A stretch of DNA of 64,000 nucleotides from Aquabacterium parvum (GCF_001447195.1 NZ_LFRI01000341.1:310001-374000); one strand, 5' to 3'. Positions 10,274-21,211 are shown, numbered from the stretch's first letter. The notes: generated by a model not told the origin, from the sequence alone. A program made the numbers and translations.

Positions 10274-10680
10274 TCAGAACAGGCTCGACTGGGCCGGCGG
10301 CTCACCCAGCAAACCGGGATCGAACGCCGAGCCATCGAGCACCGGGCCGCCATGCCCGATGCCCCGCCTCGCCGCCGCGCCCCTGACACGCTGGCGGATG
10401 AGGTCGGCCCAGACGCCCTGCCCCTTCATGCGCAGGCTGAAGTTCGCGTCGTAGTCTCGTCCGCCTCGCATCTCGCGGATGCGCGCCATGACGCGCTCGG
10501 CACGCTCCGGCAGGTGGTCGGCCAGCCAGCCCTGGAACAGCGGCAACACCTCCCAGGGCAAACGCACGATGGTGTAGTGGATGGCACAAGCGCCCGCATC
10601 GGCCGCGGCATCCACCAGGCGCTCGATCTCGGGCTCGTTGACAAATGGGATGATGGGCGCCACGTTGACCCCTCTAGCCC
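10274..10680 (-). pseudogene. C-terminal remnant of a PA0069-family radical SAM protein
   Basis: The reading frame encodes about 135 residues that look like the C-terminal third of a PA0069/SplB-like radical SAM protein. They begin RGVNVAPIIPFVNEPEIERL and continue HYTIVRLPWEVLPLFQGWL, MARIREMRGGRDYDANF and RMKGQGVWADLIRQRV. The SAM domain with its CxxxCxxC cluster motif, which should lie upstream, is absent. The similarity stops near 10676-10680, exactly where the sequence of the oppositely oriented, also truncated cpaE gene begins. The only possible start is a GTG at 10663 inside conserved sequence with no ribosome-binding site. It is therefore scored as a broken gene or a false join, not a functional enzyme. 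Confidence 0.75.
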
Positions 10681-10683
10681 GAC

Positions 10684-11586
10684 ATGCGCCCCGGTGAGGT
10701 CATCAGCCTGGTGCGCCGCGCCGCCCAGCGCGAGGTGAGCGACCCGCAACGAGGCAACGGTGGCAGCGAAGGCGCGATGACCGCCGTGGCCAGCGCTCGC
10801 CCGGGTGGTGACACCACGATGTTCGCCCTGCACCTGGCGCTGGCCCTGCAAGAGCAGGCCCCCAAGGACGAGATCCTGCTGCTCGACCTGGGCGTGCCCG
10901 CGGGCGACAGCCTGCAGTACCTGGGCATCGAGCCGACCTACACCTTCGTCGACGCCATCCGCAGCCTGCGGCGTCTGGACGAAACCCTGATCAACACGGC
11001 GTTTCCCAAGCACGAGACCGGCCTGCGCATCCTGGCCATGCCGGAGGACGCGCTGGAGATGAGCCGCATCACCTCGGCCGACCTGTACGTGCTGCTGAGC
11101 GCGCTCAAGCGCCACTTCAGGCAGATCGTGGTCAACCTGGGCGGCGTGCCAGCTTCCGAGTTCTTGTACGTGCTGCTGGGCCGCACCGACCGCACCCTGC
11201 TGCTGGTCGAGCAAAGCGTGCCCAGCTGCAAGCAAAACCGCAACCTGCTGCAAAAGCTGCGCGACGCCAAGGTCGACAAGATGGGCTCGGGCCAGATCAG
11301 CCTGGTGGTCGATCGCTACCTGCCCAGCGTGCCGCCCGATGCCGAGACCATCGCCAAGGGCTTTGGCATCCCGCTGCTGAGCACGCTGCCCTCCTCGGGC
11401 ATGGCGCGCCTGACGATGATGAACTCGGGCGAGAGCCTGTTCACCTCGGCCCCGCGCGATCCGTACACCGTGGCCATCCGCAAGATCGCGATCGGCCTGG
11501 GCGACGACCCGCGTGCACCGCTCAAGCCCATCGATGTGGGCTCTGGCTGGCTCAACCAGTTGACCAGCCGTTTCAAGACCACCTGA
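10684..11586 (+). CDS. tadZ: TadZ/CpaE-like pilus assembly ATPase, N-terminally truncated
   Basis: The product belongs to the TadZ/CpaE branch of the ParA/MinD family, which places the Tad pilus machine at the cell pole. The visible 300 residues start MRPGEVISLVRRAAQREV, the usual linker between the atypical receiver domain and the ATPase domain, so the receiver domain is missing. A TAG stop lies three codons upstream. The P-loop region at residues 38-46 reads ARPGGDTTM and lacks the signature Lys; other CpaE proteins also have degenerate loops. EILLLDLGVPAGDSLQYLG is the Walker A' strand-like region. tadA follows ten bases after the stop. The gene may be non-functional if the truncation is real. 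Confidence 0.8.
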   Translation: MRPGEVISLVRRAAQREVSDPQRGNGGSEGAMTAVASARPGGDTTMFALHLALALQEQAPKDEILLLDLGVPAGDSLQYLGIEPTYTFVDAIRSLRRLDETLINTAFPKHETGLRILAMPEDALEMSRITSADLYVLLSALKRHFRQIVVNLGGVPASEFLYVLLGRTDRTLLLVEQSVPSCKQNRNLLQKLRDAKVDKMGSGQISLVVDRYLPSVPPDAETIAKGFGIPLLSTLPSSGMARLTMMNSGESLFTSAPRDPYTVAIRKIAIGLGDDPRAPLKPIDVGSGWLNQLTSRFKTT

Positions 11587-11596
11587 GCCGAGCGCC

Positions 11597-12880
<1,284 letters not shown>

Positions 12881-12898
12881 CGGTGACGGACTGAAGCC

Positions 12899-13801
12899 AT
12901 GCTGAGCGCCATCTTCTTCCTGATCGCCCTGCTGATGATGCTGGGCGCCGTGCTCTCGATGATCCGGGCGCAAAGACAGGAGCAGATCGCCAAGGTGCAC
13001 CAGCGCCTGGCGGCGGTGGCCTTCCTGCCGCACGAAACCCACAAGCCCGATGTGCAACTCGGCGCGCTGACCGCGTCGCTGGACCTGTGGCTCAAACGGG
13101 TGGGGCTGAACCTCTCGCCCACCATGGCCCTGGTCATGCTGGCCGGCGTGGTGCTGATGGGCGTGCTGCTGTGGCAGAACTTGGGTGCCTTGTTCGGCAT
13201 CGGCTGGTGGGCCTTGGCCGCCGTGGTGATCGTGCTGGTGCCGCAAGTGCGCTACCGCCAGAAGGTCAACCGCCTGGTCGAGCAGATCCCGCTGTTCATC
13301 GACCAGGTCGTGCGTGGCCTGGTCACGGGCCGCAACATCGAAGGCGCCATCAAGATGGCCACCGAGGACCTGCGCGAACCCCTGCGCAGCGTGGTGGTGA
13401 GAGCGCAGCAGAACGTCGAGCTGGGCGTTGACCTGGGCGATGCCTTCCGCGAGGCCGCGCAGTTCTACGACATCAAGGAGTTGCACTTGCTGGCGCTGAC
13501 CATCCACAGTTCGCGCGTCTACGGCGGCAGCCCACGCGAGATGCTCGAGAGCATCGTCAGCATGATCCGCCAGCGCCAGCAGGCCCAGGAAGAACTCAAG
13601 GCCCTGACCGGCGAGACGCGTGTCACGGCCTGGGTGCTGGGACTGACGCCCGGCGTGCTGGTGGCCTACATGCTCTGGCAGAACCCCAAGTACATGATGA
13701 CCATGTGGGACAACAGCACCGGACAGGTCGTGCTGGTGGTGGCCGCCGCCCTGCAGGCCCTGGGCGCGCTCGTGATGTGGCGCATGATCAAGAGCCTGTG
13801 A
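12899..13801 (+). CDS. tadB: Tad pilus inner-membrane protein TadB
   Basis: A 300-residue inner-membrane platform protein with a T2SF (GspF-like) domain. A hydrophobic N-terminal segment (MLSAIFFLIALLMMLGAVL) is followed by two close membrane spans near residues 75-120, the cytoplasmic helical domain (LVEQIPLFIDQVVRGLVTG, MATEDLREPLRSVV, ALTIHSSRVYGGSPREMLE) and two spans at the C-terminus. It should work with TadC as the membrane partner of the TadA ATPase. tadC starts ten bases after its stop. Confidence 0.93.
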   Translation: MLSAIFFLIALLMMLGAVLSMIRAQRQEQIAKVHQRLAAVAFLPHETHKPDVQLGALTASLDLWLKRVGLNLSPTMALVMLAGVVLMGVLLWQNLGALFGIGWWALAAVVIVLVPQVRYRQKVNRLVEQIPLFIDQVVRGLVTGRNIEGAIKMATEDLREPLRSVVVRAQQNVELGVDLGDAFREAAQFYDIKELHLLALTIHSSRVYGGSPREMLESIVSMIRQRQQAQEELKALTGETRVTAWVLGLTPGVLVAYMLWQNPKYMMTMWDNSTGQVVLVVAAALQALGALVMWRMIKSL

Positions 13802-13811
13802 GGACGATGGC

Positions 13812-14723
13812 ATGCTGATCTGGTGGTTGCTCGCTGCGATGCTCCTGTCCCTGGCCTGGGTGCTGCTGACGCTCACCCGCGACGAAGGCGCGCAGCCCGA
13901 GGCCGAGAAGCGCTTCAACGAGGTGCTCGAGGCCGACGACGAAAGCGCCTGGCTGCAACAGCGGCGCGTGAGTGGCATGGCCCGACTGACTCGGCGCTTT
14001 CGCCGCATGCTCGAGCGCCTGCCGGGCTCGGACATGCAGGAGATCGAGCTGCTGATTCGCCAGGCTGCGCTGATGGACGACGCACTTCGCTCGCGCGTCT
14101 ACACCTCGCTGTGGGTGGCCCCGCTGGTGCTGGCCGTGCTGAGCGCCTTGATCGGGTCGGCCAAGGGCTGGCCCATGTTCCACTCCGCCTTTGCCGGCCT
14201 GACCGTGGGCTACATCGCCCCACGCGCCATCTTGCGCAACCTGGCCGAGCGACGCAGGCTGGCCATCCGCGAAGAGATGCCGGTGGCACTCAACCTGATG
14301 CGGCTGCTCTTTGACGCGGGACTGTCTCTGGAACACACGCTCAAAGCCATCAGCGAACAGGGCCGCCAGGTCACGCCCAACCTGGCCGACGAATTCGCCT
14401 GGGTGCTGCAGCGCATCCAGCACGGCCAGGAGCGCGGTGACGCGCTCGAAGAGCTGGCCCGCCGCCTCGAAGTCGACGAGCTGACGGAAACCGTTGCCAT
14501 GCTCAAGCAGGCCGCACGCTACGGCGGCAACCTGCGCGAATCGCTGATGCGCTACGTCAAGATGATGGAAGAGCGGCGCATGACCAGCCTGCGCGACAAG
14601 GTGGGCAAGATGTCGGCCAAGCTCAGCATCGTGATGATGCTGTTCATGTTCCCGGCCCTGCTGCTGTTCCTGGCTGGACCTGGCTTCCTGGCGCTGATCA
14701 ACGCCCTCAAGAGGATGTCATGA
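13812..14723 (+). CDS. tadC: Tad pilus inner-membrane protein TadC
   Basis: A 303-residue T2SF-domain protein, the second membrane platform component of the Tad machine. MLIWWLLAAMLLSLAWVLL is the first span. Spans near residues 95-135 precede the cytoplasmic helical bundle with EEMPVALNLMRLLFDAGLSL and EVDELTETVAMLKQAARYGG, and the final span is IVMMLFMFPALLLFLAGPGF. The stop overlaps the start of tadD by four bases (ATGA), showing translational coupling. Confidence 0.93.
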   Translation: MLIWWLLAAMLLSLAWVLLTLTRDEGAQPEAEKRFNEVLEADDESAWLQQRRVSGMARLTRRFRRMLERLPGSDMQEIELLIRQAALMDDALRSRVYTSLWVAPLVLAVLSALIGSAKGWPMFHSAFAGLTVGYIAPRAILRNLAERRRLAIREEMPVALNLMRLLFDAGLSLEHTLKAISEQGRQVTPNLADEFAWVLQRIQHGQERGDALEELARRLEVDELTETVAMLKQAARYGGNLRESLMRYVKMMEERRMTSLRDKVGKMSAKLSIVMMLFMFPALLLFLAGPGFLALINALKRMS

Positions 14724-15466
14724 GCGCCCCACACCTGCCCCCCTCGACGACGCGCCTGCGCAAGCTGCTTGGCTTGGCACTGCTCATGGGCAGCCTCACC
14801 GGATGCGCGCTGCCTCCTGTCACGCCGGCTGGCACCCTGGCAGGCGGCGCCTGTGGCAGCGAGCTCAACCCGACCGACAACACTCGCCTGGCCGGCATCG
14901 AACAGCTGCTGCGCGAGGGCAAGCCCTACGCGGCGCTGGCCCAGCTCGACGCGCTCGCAGCACAAGGGGTGCGCCCGCCGCAGGTGGACCTGGCCCGTGC
15001 CGACGCGCTGCGGCGCATCGACAAACCTGCGCAGGCCGAGACCCTTTACCGAAGCCTGCTCGGCGGCTGCCTGCAGGGGCGTGCCTGGCATGGACTCGGT
15101 TTGCTGCAAGCGCAGCGTGGCCAGTCAACCGAGAGCATCGCGTCGCTGGAGCGCGCCCGCAACCTGCAGCCCACCGACGCCCGCGTGCGCAACGACCTCG
15201 GCTACGCCCTGCTGCTGGCCCAACGCCACGACGACGCCCGTTTCGAATTCCTCACCGTGCTGGAGCTCGCACCCGGCGATGCCCGAGCCGCCCGCAACCT
15301 CGTGTTGCTGACGCTGCGCGAAGGCCGCGCCGACAAAGCCCGCGAACTCGCCGCGTCGCTGGGACTGGATGCCGCCACCGTGGCTCGCCTGGCGCAATCC
15401 AGTGCCGACCTGCCTGCCCCCGTTCAGCCCCCGTCCGCTCCCGCCTCCACACCCGCCCAACCATGA
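14720..15466 (+). CDS. tadD: Tad pilus TPR lipoprotein TadD
   Basis: A 248-residue predicted lipoprotein: the signal peptide ends MGSLTGC with the lipidated Cys at residue 29. Tetratricopeptide-like repeats follow (QLDALAAQGVRPPQVDLARA, IASLERARNLQPTDARVRND, FLTVLELAPGDARAARNLVL), matching TadD, which acts as a pilotin-like periplasmic or outer-membrane factor. The tail is Pro/Ala/Ser-rich. It overlaps tadC upstream and the DUF3613 gene downstream, each by four bases. Confidence 0.9.
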   Translation: MSAPHLPPSTTRLRKLLGLALLMGSLTGCALPPVTPAGTLAGGACGSELNPTDNTRLAGIEQLLREGKPYAALAQLDALAAQGVRPPQVDLARADALRRIDKPAQAETLYRSLLGGCLQGRAWHGLGLLQAQRGQSTESIASLERARNLQPTDARVRNDLGYALLLAQRHDDARFEFLTVLELAPGDARAARNLVLLTLREGRADKARELAASLGLDAATVARLAQSSADLPAPVQPPSAPASTPAQP

Positions 15467-15846
15467 AACAGCCCACCGCCACCAACCGCCGCGCATCACG
15501 CGCCTGGACCGAACAGCCGTGGGTGCTGGGCGCTGCCCTGCTGACCGCCCTGTTCGTTTGCCAAAGCGCTCGCGCCACGCAGGCCGACGCGACGCCCGCC
15601 ACCGCCGCCCCGGCAACCGAGCCCTTCAGCACCGAGGAATGGCAGCTTGAGCAAAGGCGGCAGCTGCCGGAAACCGGCCGGGCCACCCGTCAATGGCTGC
15701 AAAGCCAAAGCAGTCGCGAACAGGCCTCGGCCACACGGCCGACCCTGTCAGGCCCTGCCTTGCGCCGTGTTCACGATCGCTACCTGCGCACCTTCGAAGT
15801 CGACATTCCCCAGCAATTGAGGGAAAGCCTGCCAGCCAACAAATGA
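15463..15846 (+). CDS. DUF3613-type periplasmic protein of the Tad locus
   Basis: A 127-residue protein with a likely signal peptide or anchor (WVLGAALLTALFVCQSARA). The mature C-terminal part, TRQWLQSQSSREQASATRPT then LSGPALRRVHDRYLRTFEVD, fits the DUF3613 proteins that accompany Tad loci in Burkholderiales. Its biochemical role is unknown. It overlaps tadD by four bases, so it belongs to the same operon. A 47-base gap to the following TadG-like gene may mark an operon boundary or only an internal space; no clear terminator is visible there. Confidence 0.75.
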   Translation: MKQPTATNRRASRAWTEQPWVLGAALLTALFVCQSARATQADATPATAAPATEPFSTEEWQLEQRRQLPETGRATRQWLQSQSSREQASATRPTLSGPALRRVHDRYLRTFEVDIPQQLRESLPANK

Positions 15847-15893
15847 GTACGCTTAACAAGCCTCATTAAACAGCTTCATCCCACGACAGTCCG

Positions 15894-17537
15894 ATGCCAG
15901 CCAGCCAGCACGCCCAGCACCCACGCGCCCGCCAGCGAGCGCGGCGCCTGGGCGCGCTCGCTCGGCAGCAGCGAGGCATGATCACCCTGTTGGGCGTTTT
16001 CACGCTGCTGTTGGCCTTGATGCTCACTGGCCTGACGCTGGAGACCGCGCGCCTGTGGTTGACCAAGCGCGAGTTGCAGTCCACCGCCGACATGGCGGCC
16101 ATGGCGGCAGCGCGTCACACCGGTTGTGGCAGCACCCGCACGTCCGCGCTGCAGGCGGCGCAGTCCGTGGTGGTGGCCAACGGCCTGACGTCGGGCTACA
16201 GCCTGGACTTGCAGCGAGGCATCCATGGCCGCGACGCCACCACCCGCGTCAACACCTTCCAGGCCAACGAGTCTGAAAGCAGCAACGCCGCGCAGGTCAC
16301 GCTCACCCGCACGGTCGAGCCCAGCGTGCTGGCCAGTGGTTTGCTTTCCTCGAACTCGACGGTGATGAAGGTGACGGCCACGGCCAAGGGCGGCCCGCCC
16401 CAGGCCACTTATTCGATTGCCAGCTTCGCCAGCATCACCCAGCGCCAAGCCGACTTCACCACCGCGCTGTTCCGTGCCTTGCTGGGCAACAGCAGCTTGA
16501 ACCTGGGCGTGGCGGCCTTGACCGACCTGGCTGGCACATCGGTCAACCTGCTGGCGCTGCAAGCCGCTGCTGGCGCGGCCACCATCGAAGAGCTGCTGGA
16601 CCGCCAGGTGCCCATCGACGAGCTGTTTCGCTGGCTGGCCACGGCATCCCCGTCGGCTGCAGCGGCCACGCAACTCAATCAGCTGGGGTCGATCTCGGTC
16701 AACTCAGGCCTGAAGGTGCGCCTGCGTGACGTGCTCAACATCCAGGTGCCCGCCTCGGCGGCCTCGGCCACCGTGGACATCAACCTGCTCGACCTGATCC
16801 AGACCAGCCTGCTGGTGGGCAAGGGCAAAGGCACCATCAACCTGGGGCTGAACATCCTGGGCGTGGGCAACATCTCGTTGAACCTGCTCAACCCACCGAA
16901 GATCGCCGTGGGACCCGCCGGCAAATCGCTGGCAGGTGCCTGGTGCACCGAGGCCAAGTCAGCTCAGTTCTCCCTGAAGGTGGGGCTCAACCTCAACCTC
17001 GTTGTGGCGGCCCTGGACATGGCCCTGTACGTGGACACCCTGCAAACGGCAGGCCGCTTGTCCAGCCTGGCGATCGCCCCGGGCAACACCACCGGCAACT
17101 TCAGCATCGCCAGCGACGTGATCGTGCTGCGCCTGAACGACGCCAAGACCACCGACGGCAGCAAACGCGCCACGGTGTCCGTGCTGGGCATCCCCGTGGT
17201 CGGCATCGACCTGAAGTTGCCGCTGCTGAGCGCGAGCAACGCCAGCGCGCCCTTCGCCATCCAGAGCACCGCTCAACTGCCAAGGGCCGTGGCCACACAG
17301 GGCGTGGGCAGCGGCACGCTGGGCGGACTGCTGGGTGACGACACCACCATCAAGTTCGTGGTGCTGGGTTTCCTGCCTTTTGACCTGAGCTGGCTTCAGA
17401 GCGTGGTCATGGCGCCGCTGAAGTTGATTGCCGACCTGGTGGTCGAGCCACTGCTGCAGACCTTCGGCTTCGACATTGGTCTGGTGCGTGTGCGCCTCAT
17501 CGATGTTGAAAGCGCCAAGCCGCTGCTCATCATCTGA
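15894..17537 (+). CDS. tadG: TadG-like pilus-associated protein
   Basis: A 547-residue protein with the TadE/TadG-type N-terminus: a basic region, then QQRGMITLLGVFTLLLALML as the pseudopilin-like membrane segment, followed by TLETARLWLTKRELQSTADM and AAMAAARHTGCG. The long periplasmic portion is rich in Leu, Ser, Thr and Ala with alternating hydrophobic patterns that suggest beta structure. TadG proteins are thought to act in pilus anchoring or maturation. No TadE or TadF gene is present beside it. The stop lies only nine bases from the end of the convergent dnaE gene. Confidence 0.82.
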   Translation: MPASQHAQHPRARQRARRLGALARQQRGMITLLGVFTLLLALMLTGLTLETARLWLTKRELQSTADMAAMAAARHTGCGSTRTSALQAAQSVVVANGLTSGYSLDLQRGIHGRDATTRVNTFQANESESSNAAQVTLTRTVEPSVLASGLLSSNSTVMKVTATAKGGPPQATYSIASFASITQRQADFTTALFRALLGNSSLNLGVAALTDLAGTSVNLLALQAAAGAATIEELLDRQVPIDELFRWLATASPSAAAATQLNQLGSISVNSGLKVRLRDVLNIQVPASAASATVDINLLDLIQTSLLVGKGKGTINLGLNILGVGNISLNLLNPPKIAVGPAGKSLAGAWCTEAKSAQFSLKVGLNLNLVVAALDMALYVDTLQTAGRLSSLAIAPGNTTGNFSIASDVIVLRLNDAKTTDGSKRATVSVLGIPVVGIDLKLPLLSASNASAPFAIQSTAQLPRAVATQGVGSGTLGGLLGDDTTIKFVVLGFLPFDLSWLQSVVMAPLKLIADLVVEPLLQTFGFDIGLVRVRLIDVESAKPLLII

Positions 17538-17546
17538 GCCCCGGCC

Positions 17547-20500
17547 TCACCCCTCCCCGTACACCACCTGCGGCTGCGCCTGCGGCATCAGCTCGCGCAT
17601 GCGCACCATGGCCTCGTCGCTCGGGAACACGCGCGAGGCCTCACCCAGCTCCACCTCGCCACGCGCCGACAGCCCCTCGGTGTGGCGCTCGATCACCACG
17701 CGCACCGGCAGGCCCTGCACGGTGTCGGGCAGGTCAGGCTGAGGCGCCGCCACGCGGCGCCCCGGGAACTCGCGCAACCACTCGCCCACGGGCAGCTGCT
17801 GCCCTGGCGCGTGCACTCGCACGAAGCGGGCAAAGCGGCAGCGCGCCTGCGCCAGGCTGAAGACCTGCTGCACGTTCAGGCGCAGTCCGCCCGAGAAACG
17901 GTCGTTCTGCACCTTGCCCTGGATGATGACGAGCTCGTCTTCCTTGAGCACGTCCTTGTTGGCGTCGAGCGTGTCCTGGTTGGCCACGGCCTCGATGGCG
18001 TCGCTCTTGTCGTCGAGCTTGAACAGGCCCACGCGCCCGCGCGCGCCGTTGATGACGCGCATCTCGCTGACGATGCCGGCCACCAGTTGCGGGTCGCGGC
18101 TGTCGCGCAGGTCGGCGATGCGTTGCTTGCAAAAACGCCGGATCTCGCCCTCTGCCTGGTCGAACAGGTGGCCTGTGAGGAAGAAGCCGATGGCGGTCTT
18201 CTCCAGCCCCAGCTGTTCCTTGAGCGCCCACGGGTCGGTGGGCACCAGTTCGGGCTCGTTGGTGGACGCGGCGTGGCTGTCGCCGAAGTCGAACAGGCCG
18301 CCCTGGTCGGCATTGGCCGCCAGCGTGTCGGCGTATTCGAAGGCAAGCGACACGCTGGCCAGCAGGGCAGCGCGGTTGTCCGCCAAGGTGTCGAAGGCGC
18401 CGGCCTTGATCAAAGCCTCGACCACGCGCTTGTTGACCAGCTTGCGGTCCACGCGCGTGCAGAAATCGAAGAAGCTCTTGAACGGGCCGTTGGCCCGGCG
18501 TTCGGCCACGATGGCCTCGATGGCGCCCTGCCCCGTGCCCTTGACTGCGCCCAGCGCGTAGCAGATGGACTTGTCGCCCGTGGGGATGAAGCGCCACTCG
18601 CCTTCGTTGACGTTGGGCGGCGAGAAGGTGATGCCGAAGTTCTGCGTGGCATCGTCGTGGAAGATCTTGAGCTTGTCCGTGTCGTCGCTGGCGATCGTCA
18701 TGTTGCCTGCGAAGAATTCGGACGTGTAGTGGTGCTTGAGCCAGGCTGTGTGATAGGCCAACAAGGCGTAAGCGGCCGCGTGCGACTTGTTGAAGCCGTA
18801 GCCCGCGAACTTCTCCATCAGGTCGAAGATCTCGTTGGCGAGCTCGGTGCTGATGCCGTTCTTGGCCGCCCCTTCCGCGAACAGGCCGCGGTGGTGCTGC
18901 ATCTCCTCGACCTTCTTCTTGCCCATGGCGCGGCGCAACAGGTCGGCGCCGCCGAGCGAGTAGCCGCCCACGATCTGGGCCACCTGCATCACCTGCTCCT
19001 GGTAGACCATGATGCCGTAGGTCTCTTCCAGCACCTGGCTCATCAGGGGGTGCGGGTACACGACCTCTTCCTTGCCGTGCTTGCGCGCACAGAAAGAAGG
19101 GATCAGGTCCATCGGGCCCGGGCGGTACAGCGCCACCAGCGCGATGATGTCCTCGAAAACGCTGGGCTTGGCGTCGCGCAGCATGCCTTGCATGCCGCGT
19201 GATTCAAGCTGGAACACGGCCACGGTCTTGCCTTCGGACAGCAGCCGGTAGGTGGGCGCGTCGTCCAGCGGGATCTTGGCGAAGTCGAAGTCCTTCTGGT
19301 CCGGGTGGCGGGCCATGATGAACTCTTTGGCCGTCTCCAGGATGGTCAGCGTGGCCAGGCCCAGGAAGTCGAACTTCACCAGGCCGATGGCTTCGACGTC
19401 GTCCTTGTCGTACTGGCTCACGGCCGAGTCGCTGCCAGGCTGCTGGTAGAGCGGGCAGAAGTCGGTGATCTTGCCCGGCGCGATCAGCACGCCCCCGGCG
19501 TGCATGCCGATGTTGCGCACCAGGCCTTCGACGTTCTCTGCGAGTTCGAGCAGCGCGGCCACTTCTTCTTCGGCCTTCTCGCGCTCGTTGATCTCGGGGG
19601 CCTCGTGGCGGGCGTAGATGACCTTCGCCTTCTCGGGGTCGAAGTCGGGTGGCAGTTTGGCCAGCGTCACCGTCTTGCCCGGCGGTGCCGGGATCAGCTT
19701 GGCGATGCTGTCGACGTGGCCGTAGCCCATGCCCAGCACGCGGCCCACGTCGCGCAGCGCGGCCTTGGCAGCCATGGTGCCGAAGGTGGCGATCTGCGAA
19801 ACAGCAGCGCGACCGTAGCGGTCCTTCACGTAGTCGATGACGCGGTCGCGGTTGCCCTGGCAGAAGTCGATGTCGAAGTCGGGCATCGAGACCCGCTCGG
19901 GGTTCAGGAAGCGCTCGAACAGCAGGTTGTACTTCAGCGGGTCGAGGTCGGTGATCTTGAGCGCGTAGGCCACCAGCGAGCCGGCGCCCGAGCCCCGGCC
20001 CGGGCCCACCGGGCAGCCGTTGTTCTTGGCCCAGTTGATGAAGTCCTGCACGATCAGGAAGTAACCCGGGAAACCCATCTTCAGGATCGTGTTGATCTCG
20101 AAGTCCAGGCGCTCGACGTAGCGTGGGCGTTGGGCATCGCGCTCGGCGACATCGGGGAACAGGTGCTCCAGCCGCTCTTGCAGGCCCTGGTGCGACAGCT
20201 CGCGGAAGAACGCGTCCATGGGCTGCGGCTGGCCGTCCGGCATGATCGGCGTCGGGAAGTCGGGCAGCTGCGGCTTGCCCAGCACCAGCGTCAGCGAGCA
20301 GCGCCGCGCGATCGCCACCGTGTTGGCGATGGCCGACGGGATGTCGGCGAACAGCGCCTGCATCTCGGCCGTGGTCTTGAAGTGCTGCTCCTTGGTGAAG
20401 CGCTTGATGCGCTTGGGGTTGCCCAGCGCTTCACCCTCGGCGATGCACACGCGCGCCTCGTGGGCCTCGAAGTCATCGGGCGCGAGGAACTGGATGGGGT

Positions 20501-21089
20501 GCGTGGCCACCACCGGCAGCTTGAGCCTGGCGGCCAGCGGCACGGCGGCTCGGATGTGCGGCTCGTTGGTGGGGTGGCCGCCGCGCTGCAACTCGATGTA
20601 GAAGCGCCCCGGGAAGGCCTCGGCCAGCTTCTTCGCCCAGGCTTCGGCCTTGGCCACATCGCCCATCAAGATGGCTTGGCCGACCGGGCCCAGCTCGGCG
20701 CCGGACAGGCAGATCAGGCCCTCGTTGCGCTCGGTCAGCGAGGCCCAGCTCACCCAGGCGTGCGTGCGCTGGCCCGGGGCCGTCCAGGCCTCGCCGAGCA
20801 GCTCGCACAAGCGCAGGTAGCCCGCGCGGTTCTGGATCAGCAGCAGCAAGCGCAGGGGCGCGCGACCGGCCTCTTCGGGCTCCAGCCAGATGTCGGCGCC
20901 AATGATGGGCTGCACACCCTTTTTCCGCGCTGCGGAATACAGCTTGACCGCGCCAAACAGGTTGGACAGGTCGGTCACCGCCACAGCGGGCTGACTGTCC
21001 TTGGCTGCAAGCTTGACCAGGTCGTCGATGCGGACGGTGCCGTCGACGACGGAGAACTCGGTGTGGGCGCGGAGGTGAACGAAAGGCAT
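17547..21089 (-). CDS. dnaE: DNA polymerase III subunit alpha
   Basis: The replicative polymerase catalytic subunit, 1180 residues. The N-terminal PHP domain starts MPFVHLRAHTEFSVVDG. The polymerase active site includes GPGRGSGAGSLVAYAL and PDFDIDFCQGNRDRVIDYVK, with catalytic Asp residues in DFDID. Also present are GMHAGGVLIAPG, YRPGPMDLIPSF and GYGFNKSHAAAYALLAYHT, followed by helix-hairpin-helix and OB-fold regions (ELVIIQGKVQNDRF). Length is normal for DnaE1. ATG at 21089 gives the canonical N-terminus; the upstream open extension is not homologous. It converges with tadG. Confidence 0.98.
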   Translation of the reverse strand: MPFVHLRAHTEFSVVDGTVRIDDLVKLAAKDSQPAVAVTDLSNLFGAVKLYSAARKKGVQPIIGADIWLEPEEAGRAPLRLLLLIQNRAGYLRLCELLGEAWTAPGQRTHAWVSWASLTERNEGLICLSGAELGPVGQAILMGDVAKAEAWAKKLAEAFPGRFYIELQRGGHPTNEPHIRAAVPLAARLKLPVVATHPIQFLAPDDFEAHEARVCIAEGEALGNPKRIKRFTKEQHFKTTAEMQALFADIPSAIANTVAIARRCSLTLVLGKPQLPDFPTPIMPDGQPQPMDAFFRELSHQGLQERLEHLFPDVAERDAQRPRYVERLDFEINTILKMGFPGYFLIVQDFINWAKNNGCPVGPGRGSGAGSLVAYALKITDLDPLKYNLLFERFLNPERVSMPDFDIDFCQGNRDRVIDYVKDRYGRAAVSQIATFGTMAAKAALRDVGRVLGMGYGHVDSIAKLIPAPPGKTVTLAKLPPDFDPEKAKVIYARHEAPEINEREKAEEEVAALLELAENVEGLVRNIGMHAGGVLIAPGKITDFCPLYQQPGSDSAVSQYDKDDVEAIGLVKFDFLGLATLTILETAKEFIMARHPDQKDFDFAKIPLDDAPTYRLLSEGKTVAVFQLESRGMQGMLRDAKPSVFEDIIALVALYRPGPMDLIPSFCARKHGKEEVVYPHPLMSQVLEETYGIMVYQEQVMQVAQIVGGYSLGGADLLRRAMGKKKVEEMQHHRGLFAEGAAKNGISTELANEIFDLMEKFAGYGFNKSHAAAYALLAYHTAWLKHHYTSEFFAGNMTIASDDTDKLKIFHDDATQNFGITFSPPNVNEGEWRFIPTGDKSICYALGAVKGTGQGAIEAIVAERRANGPFKSFFDFCTRVDRKLVNKRVVEALIKAGAFDTLADNRAALLASVSLAFEYADTLAANADQGGLFDFGDSHAASTNEPELVPTDPWALKEQLGLEKTAIGFFLTGHLFDQAEGEIRRFCKQRIADLRDSRDPQLVAGIVSEMRVINGARGRVGLFKLDDKSDAIEAVANQDTLDANKDVLKEDELVIIQGKVQNDRFSGGLRLNVQQVFSLAQARCRFARFVRVHAPGQQLPVGEWLREFPGRRVAAPQPDLPDTVQGLPVRVVIERHTEGLSARGEVELGEASRVFPSDEAMVRMRELMPQAQPQVVYGEG

Positions 21090-21211
21090 GAAGCCATTGT
21101 AAGAAGCCGGCGCCCTGCGCCCCGCTCTCGACGCCTTGGGTGGTTTTTTCAGATTCGCGGGTTCAGGCGTGCAGGATGTATCAATTTGCGGCCGAATGAG
21201 CGCCTCAAGCA

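Noticed and set aside
17682..19202. Plus-strand open frame of 506 codons opposite dnaE
   Set aside because: Antisense to conserved dnaE sequence with the same His/Ala/Val-rich shadow composition and no ribosome-binding site.
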